From Heliocidaris erythrogramma (lineage: Eukaryota; Echinodermata; Echinoidea; Camarodonta; Echinometridae), in contig CM046863.1 of assembly GCA_025617745.1 (NCBI GenBank), forward strand, positions 9,970,935 through 10,034,934: a stretch of 64,000 nt of DNA. Reading direction: 5' to 3'. How positions within the stretch are numbered: the first letter of the stretch is position 1; the number at the start of each line of letters is the position of its first letter. The notes beneath the pieces were generated by a model that was not told the DNA's origin, searched no databases, and saw nothing but the letters and a program-made list of their open reading frames with translations. This document shows positions 23,906 through 31,611 of the stretch, piece after piece. The position numbers and the translations under genes were made by a program.

Positions 23906-24388
23906 CCCTTTTTCATTTTCGGAAATACGAACCCTTTTTCATTTTCGGAAATACGAACCCTATTTCATTTTCGGAAATACGAACCCTTTTTCATTTTCGG
24001 AAATACGAACCTTATTTCATTTTCGGAAATACGAACCCTATTTCATTTTCGGAAATACGAACCCTTTTTCATTTTCGGAAATACGAACCCTATTTCATTT
24101 TCGGAAATACGAACCCTTTTTCATTTTCGGAAATACGAACCCTTTTTCATTTTCGGAAATACGAACCCTTTTTCATTTTCGGAAATACGAACCCTTTTTC
24201 ATTTTCGGAAATACGAACCTTCGGAATTATGAACCCTATTTCATTTTCGGAAAAAAGAACCTTCGGAATAACGAACCTTCGGAAAAACGAACCTTCGGAG
24301 TAACGAACCTTCGGAATAACGAACCTTCGGAATTATGAACCTTCGGAAAAAACGAACCTTCGGAAATACGAACCTTCGGAAAAACGAC
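23906..24388 (+). repeat. Foldback arm tandem array (element II, right)
   Basis: 26-bp units 'ccctttttcattttcggaaatacgaa' from 23906 change to 16-bp units near 24240-24388. Inverted counterpart of 10162-10590. The long open frame here fuses a simple-sequence Ile/Met run to the array and is not a protein. Confidence 0.92.
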
Positions 24389-24404
24389 ATGTAACCCTTT
24401 TATC

Positions 24405-24968
24405 AATGTTCAATATTTGGATCTTGGCCTAGATCGCAGTGGTCATTTGCGAATTTTCCTTGGTACATTCGTTTGTTTGTCCCGGTGTAGGAGGAGAATA
24501 ATGTCCGCCGGTGAATCGCCACTGAATAATTTCTTTTTTCTGCCCGTAGCACCCCTAATAAAAAAGGGGAAAAATCATTCCTACGCATGTGGCAGAGCGA
24601 GATACTGTAAAGATACTATTCGGTACGGTACAGGCCATGTTAGCTTTTCTTAATGGCTGATACACATGTCAAACCAAACTACTGAATGTGAAAAGTTGAG
24701 TGATTTCTACGCTAGAAAATATATCCCTCTCAGACCCTAGCCTCCGTCGTCGCTTCACTTGGAAAGGTCCACTGTTTTTTTTTTAAGTTTGAACCCCCCT
24801 AAAAATCCCAGTTACAGGCCCGATGCATGTATACAGGTTCACACACGAATGTTAACTATTAAATTAGGCTTGGCCGACTTTAAATAGCCGAACCTAAGTT
24901 TAGAAAATACAATGAAGGGAACGAAACAAACCTGGAGTAAGCCTGACGTGAATTGTCATGGAACAATA
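24405..24968. other. Non-coding DNA
   Basis: No gene or repeat recognised. Confidence 0.4.
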
Positions 24969-25533
24969 TACAGGGTTGGAAAAAAGTTTGGAATATTTTT
25001 ATTCCAAGAATTATTTCTTGTCTTAAACATATCCCTCGTCATTTTAAGTTCTTCTTTGAGGTTCAAATAAAAGATATGTGTCCCTTTTTAACTTTAAAAG
25101 CACAACATTAAAAATCAGGCTTATCACACAGTGCAGAGGTCCACTTGGAATTCGGAAGCGTATATTTGCTGTTTTTGCAAATGTCTAACGAAAAAGTTAA
25201 ATAATCAGATACAGTTTAATTGCTATACCGAAGTCCTCAAAATGACTGCAAACTGCACGTAGCCTTTTCAAAATTCCACGTGAAGTACAGATTGTATAAC
25301 AAGATGTTCAAACACAAACAGAGCAAATCTGACAACATGTGGTTCATTGGTCAGCCATTGTAACATGTTTAACAATATTACGTAATCTTTGGTACAAGAT
25401 GGAACAGTAGACTTCATTCAACACAGTTAATCCGATTTGGATGAATTATTCATCACAATATAGTAGAAACTAGCATTTAAAATCAGACATACTCATCGCC
25501 AAAAAAATATTCCAAACTTTTTTCCAACCTGTA
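24969..25533. mobile_element. Non-autonomous Tc1/mariner-like element, 561 bp
   Basis: 24971-25531 begins cagggttggaaaaaagtttg and its reverse complement ends the element (caaacttttttccaacctg). TA flanks both ends (24969-24970, 25532-25533). The terminal repeats are about 30 bp. The interior has no transposase frame, so it is probably an internal deletion derivative. Confidence 0.88.
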
Positions 25534-27034
25534 GATATTACAGAAGAAATACTTCATTACATATGATTGCTCCCTCGCCTATTGAGTGACGACTCTGGCA
25601 TTAACATGTCGGACATTTATATTTATTTCTTTTCGGGGGGGGGGGGGTGGTGCTGAGGTGGTTTGCTTGTAGTTTAGTCTTGTCTTCAGGGGCGACCGAG
25701 TGACTTCTTAAGTGGGGGAGGGGCGCCAAGAAAACAGGGCACTTACAAGAGATTATAATAGGCACTTATAAGAATGGAAAATAGACACATATTTCAAAAG
25801 AAAATTGGGAAATTGGCAGCTGAAAAGGGGCACATGACAAAATGAACAGGACGCTTATCAGAGATCAAAAAGGGAAAGGGGCACTTTTAAAAAGTAATTC
25901 ACTTCACTCTCAAGCTTTCTTCTCTCTCTCTTGAGCGAGTCCTCCTTTCTGTATGATTTTATGCTGTTATCCTCCCTACTTTTGAATACATGGGATGTGA
26001 ACAGCCTTAGTGTGAATCAAACAAATAGTTGAATTCTTTTAAGTTGTCACTGAATAACCCAAAGTAATAGTTGATCTACATGTCATCATCAAAATGTTTA
26101 GATATGATCAATCCTGGAAATATGTTATTTTCTAACGTGTTTCTAAATCACTCAGTTTAATGTCAGCTTTAAACTATAATTGAACTTTATTGTTAAATCG
26201 TTTCTATTTATTTTTAAATTGGTGTTTGTTTGTATTTTTATCTTGTTTTTTTTGTGTTGTGTTTTTCCAAACTTTAACACTTTTCTTCAATCTAATTATT
26301 CTTAGCTGTCTTCAAATCTGGATTTGTATATACTAAATTAATTTATTTCTTGGTTAGTAATTTGTACAAGTGATTATATTCTTTTATCCGCATGTCAATA
26401 TTCAAAAATATTGTCATGTACATAGTAAATGCTGACAGGGCCGCTGTGGTAAGCAGGTCGGGTCTGTCAGGGTTATGCTGAGTACGCCTCTGGTAGCATT
26501 TTACAACACTAATTATTATTATTTTTTTTTTTTGGCAGATTATTTTCTGCATTTATTGAATGATCAATGAAGATTACAATTATATACATTAATCATAGGA
26601 AATGTACATAAGACACATTCTGCCAAAAAAAAAACAAACAAAACAAACAAACAAAAACAAGTTGAATTCATTGATTGAAGTGTAAAATGTTCCAACAGAA
26701 ACTAGGATTTTTTACATGCAGGAGACCGTCTATCATAAGCAAATAGCTTGACTGGATAGCGGCCTCAAAGGCAAAAGCTACAGGAAGCATACATAATTTT
26801 GATCATTGTTTGCAGATCGTTAAATAAATGGACAAAATAAATCTTGTACAGTCTGCAGATTATAAAACCGAAAAAAATATTTACGTACGTGCATGTGCGT
26901 GAGTGCATGGCTTAATTCTGGAAGTTTTCCGTATAAACACATTCAAAAAGAAGAGAGAAAAAAAGAAAATGGTTCTTTTAAGCTGAAGATTGTCCAGAAC
27001 TTATATTAAAAATAATACTACAACAGTCACGATG
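25534..27034. other. Non-coding DNA with degenerate 'ggggcac' repeats
   Basis: 25690-25890 holds spaced 'aggggcactt' and 'ggcacttataag' phrases, the inverse of the family at 37130-37640. From about 26600 rightward the sequence is probably the 3' UTR (minus strand) of the LINE whose last codons are at 27038-27080. No cellular gene. Confidence 0.4.
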
Positions 27035-27037
27035 ATT

Positions 27038-27080
27038 TAATGGTCATATTGTGTTAATGTGTTTTTCATTGAGGCTTTAA
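27038..27080 (-). pseudogene. Last codons of the interrupted LINE ORF2
   Basis: When read across the TTAA-flanked transposon (27081-31607), the minus-strand ORF2 frame ending at 31608 continues here for about 13 codons and then meets a TAA (27038-27040). This places the stop just after the SFK motif, the usual position for this protein family. It shows the transposon split the LINE at a TTAA site rather than the LINE ending naturally at 31.6 kb. Confidence 0.75.
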
Positions 27081-27251
27081 AGGTCCCCTTTTATGGAATT
27101 ACAAAGGAACTTCATTTAATAGACTTTTCTACTGTGAATCCAGATCTGTCAATCATATTACCTGAATTCCATTCATTAATCTGTAACCTTGAAAATAAAA
27201 AAATAACTGGGAACGCCCCTAAAAATTTTGGAAAATCGGTCCAGCGATCGA

Positions 27252-27269
27252 TGACGTCATGTGACGTCA
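27252..27269. promoter_or_regulatory. Two TGACGTCA (CRE-type) palindromes
   Basis: TGACGTCA occurs at 27252-27259 and 27262-27269, about 145 bp upstream of the first plausible ATG of the P2X7-like frame and about 170 bp inside the transposon end. This octamer is the consensus site for CREB/ATF bZIP proteins. A third copy lies symmetrically near the other end (31465). A promoter role is inferred. Confidence 0.45.
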
Positions 27270-27411
27270 CCCACAGAACGCTTGACTCACACAAGCTGGA
27301 TCGAGTATCGATGTGTGTCTTATGGCTATTGAGCTTCGTGTAGATCCCTTCGACTTCGTGCCATTTCAGCACTTCATTTTAGCTTTTTAAAGACAAAATC
27401 CTACATCAACG

Positions 27412-28650
27412 ATGGCATCATCTTCTTCAGCCAGGACACTTATTCAGGATCAGATATATCTGATTTGGAGCATCAAGTCCCAGAAGAAATTGAAGAGGAA
27501 TTAGGGGCCCGGCCGTATACTATGTTTGACTTTGAAGTTTGAGCCAGACATGGCTGATTCTGGGCAAGATTCTGATGATGACAGAGACGTCCCTGATTTT
27601 AATAACGGAGAGGATATCGACGGGAGACTTTGGAATAACAACTGGTAATTATTTTTTGATAATAAATTACCGATTAAAGTTTAATTCACGCATATCCACG
27701 TATTATGAATCTTGTTTACGCTTGCAAATTGCCCGAGCTGATACTTCGCTGATCGAGGCAGTGAGCTCGATGTGCGGCCGGGGTACCGTACACGCCGCGC
27801 CGTTTGGTTGTTCGCCTGCTGACCCTGCCTGGACTTGCGCTTGGGCAGTTTTACTGGTGCATGGGGTGGTAGCGTTTGATTCTAGTAAATTCTAACATTG
27901 ATTTCCAGAAAACTCTTAGCTCTCCTGTTATCTTGCTTGTTTTCTTTGTGCTGCTACACTAAGTAAGTGTAGGTACCGTTATAGTTGACAATAGATATGA
28001 TCTTCTTCTTCTTCTTCTCCACCCAGGGTTTCATTTCATTTCCAGAAAACTCTTAGCTCTCCTGTTATCTTGCTTGTTTTCTTTGTGCTGCTACACTAAG
28101 TAAGTGTAGGTACCGTTATAGTTGACAATAGATATGATCTTCTTCTTCTTCTTCTCCACCCAGGGTTTCATCCAGTGTGTCTGCATGGAGCGGTATGTGA
28201 TGGAAACTGCTTACTATTTGTATCGACAGCAGTATGGCGGACAGGCAAGGCAGGATGCAACTGAAAATCAGTGAGTACACCATATTTTTTGTTTTAATCC
28301 TTACTGCAGTATTCCTGTATTATAAAAGCAGTTTGGATGCAAAATGCCAATTTGGCTCCTTATGAAATTAATATTACGATATTCTATAAAAGAAAATAAT
28401 GTTTTAGCCTTAATGTAAATAGAGGAAGATTATCTTCTATTGTTTATTTGTGAAGTTCAAAGTAAAAGTTACCTCACTATCACCTACATCATAGACTACA
28501 CTGTGCATTGTTTTGAAGTTGTCTAATCATAGTTTCCTTTGTACTCTTAAAAAAAAAATCTTTTATAGGAAAGCCAGGCAGGGCAGGACGTGTTCCTCTC
28601 CCATCTTGTGCCGTGACAAGAATCCGTGCAGCATTTCCATCAGAACCATT
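27412..28650 (+). pseudogene. P2X7 C-terminal (ballast)-domain-like protein, broken
   Basis: Three exon-like blocks fit, in order, the cysteine-rich cytoplasmic C-terminal domain of P2X7 and its many invertebrate relatives. Block 1 (27412-27644) has an acidic leader, then ARPYTMF and FEPDMADSGQDSDDD, ending in NNN before a donor (gtaatt). Block 2 (28164-28270) follows a strong cttcttcttctccacccag acceptor and encodes GFIQCVCMERYVMETA, with donor gtgagt. Block 3 (28569-28650) encodes GRVPLPSC then IRAAFPSE, the family's PSC..IR..FP signature. The WC.CG.C zinc-binding segment and the AYR segment are not found. A 13-bp insertion (27529-27541, duplicating tttg) shifts the frame in block 1. Exon phases do not join, and block 3 runs into hAT-like repeat DNA. 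The family assignment is firm, but the gene is dead. Confidence 0.72.
27901..28174. repeat. 137-bp tandem duplication
   Basis: 27901-28037 is repeated at 28038-28174. The unit includes 'gctgctacactaagtaagtg' and the pyrimidine tract plus cag acceptor of P2X7-like block 2. It therefore duplicated an intron end and its splice acceptor just ahead of the exon. The copies are almost identical. Confidence 0.9.
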
Positions 28651-30780
28651 GGCGGATCCAGGGGGCACAGCCGGCCCGGTCCCCCCCCCCCCTTTTGGAA
28701 GAGAAGTATGATTTTTGTTGTTGCTTGTCAGGGAATTATGGAGGGGAAACTGGACCCCAATAACCCCTTACTGAGCGATTTTTGAAGGTTTGGCAAATTT
28801 CTTTTTTTGCCGCCCCCCCCCCCCCCCCCCCTCACTGAGCGACTTTTCGAGAAGCAGGCGAGACCAGAAAAATACGGGTCTACCTTTTGACAAACTTTCA
28901 TTTTTGTGCCCCCTCTTTTACTCAATCCTGGATCAGAACAGAACAGGGGCTTTGAAGAGGCGTAGACCTACATACAATTTTGCTGTTATCTTTTCCCCCA
29001 CCTTGTCAAGATCTATGTTTACAGAAAAATATATGTTTTACTTCCACCTTATTACTGAGATTTTTATTACTGTTCTAAGATAGATTTTCAAAGATATTTT
29101 TGGAAATATTCCCTGCATTTTACCTCTTTAGGGTATTTTCTTTTCAAAGTTTACTGTATGTATATATATTTTTTTAACCTTTGCAAAAAAAATCAAAAGG
29201 GAGGGCAGCTCTGTGGAACTTTAATTTAAGCTATGCAACCATTATTCTCATATTTTTTTTTACTGGGGCTTGGATATGACATGCACAAATCTCAACATTA
29301 TGCAAAGGTGATAGTAGAATTGAACATTTTAAAAATATTTATGTATCAGAACTGTTGTTCCATCAGTGTAAACATTTACACAAAGTCATATTTGAAAGGA
29401 AAAAATACTCAGTACTAATGACTGGCAAACATCTTTTGTTTAATCGGGTCATTCATGTGATCATCATTATTGTTGCTTCACATCATATTTCTTTTCAAAT
29501 TGACATTATTTTTTCTACAGATTTTTTTTTCTTCTTTCATTTGATTTATTGTTGTATTTATTATTATGTACTTATATATGTTGGTCTAGTTGTTAACTTG
29601 ATAACGCTTAGATAGCATATACATTTATCATGTATATAACTGTTTATAAGAAATGTTAAAAATGCTAGTACGTCATTGTTCAGTCTATCTTTTCATGATA
29701 TTTAATTCCTATACATGGATATCAGTTTCCCTGAAAGTTGGGTTTATTACATGAGGGTGTGCTACACTGACAATGTGGTAAAAATTTTATTGCTGTTTTT
29801 GCTTCAAGTATCAGAGGAAAAGAGGAGTCTAGGAGGCTTATTTTGAATATTCACTTTCACTGTCAAATAAAATTGGAATTGGGTAACTGAGTTCACATCT
29901 AAGTATTTGCCCAGAGCATTTTTTGTAATTGATGTTGTAAAGATGCATGTATCTCAGTCAAGAATGATAACTCTATTGTTAATGGCATATGAGGTCTGTT
30001 ATTTTTTATGGCATTTGTTGTTTAATTTGTTAATGAAACACACTTTGGAAGCTAATCAGTTTTGTTTGTTTTGTTTTGTTATTTTTTTTTTGGGGGGGGG
30101 GGGGGGGGTGGGCATTCTATTGAATTTTTGATGTTCAATTGTAAGACAACCATTTCCTGGATACAACATCTGTATCTACATTTTTCCAGAAGTAATAATA
30201 TATTTCAAATCAATTGAATATTTTTGTCATCTCTAGAAGAGCTCAAACACATTTACTATGCAAGGTTTGTCGTGAATGAAACTAACAATTGAAAAGAAAG
30301 GTATGAGTGCGGGAATGAGATCAAAACCAACAATTGGCAGAATGGAAAAAGAGAGATAAAAAGTTGAGAGGAGATGTGTGTAATTGGAGAATATTGGGCA
30401 AAAAGAAGGAGAAAGGGAGACAGAAAGCACAAGAGAAGAAATAGAGAGAGAGGGAATCATTGGGGGAAAAAGGGAGAGATAAAAAAGTTGAGGGAAGATG
30501 TGTGAAAGTGGAGAATTTTGGGCATAAAGAGGGAGAAAGGGAGGGAAAGCACAAGAGAAGAAATGGTGAAAGAGAGAGAGGGAATCATTGGAAAACAGAT
30601 TTTCTGTCAAATGAACTACATGTATAAGGTAGAGAAGTAGGAATCAACCTGTACCTGTGATGTATACCCCTTTTTCCTGCCGAAGGAGGGGGAGGGGGGG
30701 GGGGGGGGGTTGTAGGTTGAAAATTGCCCGTTACATTTTCACTACATTCAGGGTGGTAACAAAAATCAATATTAAATATA
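28651..30780. other. Transposon interior without coding signal
   Basis: Starts with hAT-like 'ttggcggatccagggggc' next to a C-run (28681) and a second C-run (28805). Then A+T-rich DNA with a G-run (30094) and a two-unit purine-rich repeat (about 124-bp period, 30347-30590, 'gagataaaaagttgag' and 'gaatcattgg'). No transposase exon recognised. Confidence 0.45.
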
Positions 30781-30955
30781 CGGTGGAAACTTAGTATAAC
30801 GAGGTCCTTGGGACTATTAAAATTACCTGGTTAAATCCAGAATCTCGTTATATCAGTTAAAAAAAAAAAAATATAAAGAGTTGAGACCAAAATATTGCCT
30901 TGTTATATCAGGAATATTGTTGTATCAGACCTCTTTATACTGAGTTTCCACTCTA
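30779..30955. mobile_element. Pogo/mariner-like MITE, 173 bp, TA duplication
   Basis: 30781-30953 has inverted ends ggtggaaacttagtataacg and its diverged complement (ctttatactgagtttccact), with TA on each side. The ends resemble those of Tigger/pogo-type elements. It is nested inside the TTAA transposon. Confidence 0.75.
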
Positions 30956-31122
30956 CCATGATAAACATTTTTATAACACTCTTTATGGAGAAAGATCTTT
31001 TTCTTCATCAAGAACAAAAAAAAAATCATTTTTAATAGTAAAGACCAATTGAGAGAGGTGCTTGTGAGGTAAAGCTCAGAGTCGCCAAATTTCATATTGA
31101 TACATGTATGATCAAACTTGTT

Positions 31123-31359
31123 TCAGGGACGGCCTCTTCTTGATGCCATACGCAGCCCCGTGCTATCGACGAAGTCCTCCGCACAAAAGTGCTCGGAGCA
31201 CACAACACTGTGCTCACTCGGCCCCTTCCAATGGGCGCGAGTTAATTTTACTTTTGCGGTCCATTTCCTTCTTATATTTGGGTCTTTAGGGAATAAATGT
31301 AGACTGACACCCTCCTTTGTGGTGTTACTGCAACCTGCAACAACGCAGCGTTGCGGCAT
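31123..31359 (-). CDS. THAP-domain protein, N-terminal exon
   Basis: The frame begins MPQRCVVAGCSN and reads through HLFPKDPNIRRKW to VVCSEHFCAEDF. This is the THAP zinc finger: C-X4-C at residues 5-10, the invariant tryptophan near 33, then C and H of the CSEHF motif at about 54-57. THAP is a DNA-binding domain used by P-element and Kolobok transposases and by host proteins derived from them. The final AVPTIF-type motif is absent, so the exon probably ends near a GTATGG donor after FVDSTGL, with the rest on exons not found. It sits about 250 bp inside the right end of the TTAA transposon, transcribed inward. The second genomic copy is frameshifted. Confidence 0.85.
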   Translation of the reverse strand: MPQRCVVAGCSNTTKEGVSLHLFPKDPNIRRKWTAKVKLTRAHWKGPSEHSVVCSEHFCAEDFVDSTGLRMASRRGRP

Positions 31360-31464
31360 ACTTTTTAAGAGGTGGTTTTACGAGGTGGTATACACAGCAG
31401 CAAGTTAGTTTGCACATGTAATACATAGGCAATATTGTAAACAAGCATCGGCAATGTCGGTTTG

Positions 31465-31472
31465 TGACGTCA
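31465..31472. promoter_or_regulatory. TGACGTCA (CRE-type) palindrome upstream of THAP ATG
   Basis: Lies about 105 bp upstream of the THAP start codon and about 135 bp from the transposon end, mirroring the pair at the other end. It is retained in the second copy (52841-52848). The promoter role is inferred. Confidence 0.4.
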
Positions 31473-31611
31473 CACGTCAATCATGCTCGCGGAACGAGAA
31501 TTCGGGGTTTAAAAGGGGGCGGAGCTTAAGAGACTGTTTTGATTTTTCAATTTAGATGAGATGCATGTACAAAATACCAAGAATTATAATTTCATAAAAG
31601 GGGACCTTTAA

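Larger units (their letters stand above)
19700..24404 (-). mobile_element. Foldback transposon II (TU-like), 4.7 kb, 8-bp target duplication
   Basis: The element runs 19708-24396, starting GGGGGCATCTCG and ending CGACATGTAACC, exactly the reverse of element I's ends. The target duplication CTTTTATC is perfect at 19700-19707 and 24397-24404. Arms 19708-20411 and 22745-24396 match element I in inverted orientation. The arm lacks the LINE fragment found in element I. The core 20412-22744 (2.3 kb) shows no similarity to element I's core by eye. Same ends with different cores is the modular pattern reported for TU foldback elements. No transposase is seen. Confidence 0.88.
27077..31611. mobile_element. 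TTAA-flanked DNA transposon carrying THAP and P2X7-like domains
   Basis: 27081-31607 (4527 bp) has ends AGGTCCCCTTTTATG on both sides, with 20 of the first 21 bp identical in inverted orientation. It is flanked by TTAA at 27077-27080 and 31608-31611. A TTAA target plus a THAP-encoding gene points to the Kolobok superfamily (piggyBac also uses TTAA but lacks THAP). It carries a THAP coding region on the minus strand at the right end and P2X7-C-terminus-like exons on the plus strand at the left end, facing each other. I see no catalytic transposase core, so it is probably a degraded or dependent copy. 28.65-31.1 kb has no coding signal and holds later insertions. Confidence 0.85.

Noticed and set aside
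10214..24338. Long open frames over the arrays (171-252 codons, Phe/Ser/Ile-rich repeats)
   Set aside because: They follow mechanically from stop-free 16/26-bp units and simple (aat)n sequence. The peptide is merely a translated repeat and occurs in both orientations.
10157..24396. One 14-kb nested palindrome or giant transposon with outer and inner arms
   Set aside because: The outer and inner arms resolve into two separate elements, each with its own perfect 8-bp target duplication. The nested symmetry is a consequence of two insertions in opposite orientation.
27539..27895. 118-codon plus-strand frame
   Set aside because: It overlaps P2X7-like block 1 in the wrong frame and continues into the intron. 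The family match lies in the neighbouring frame.
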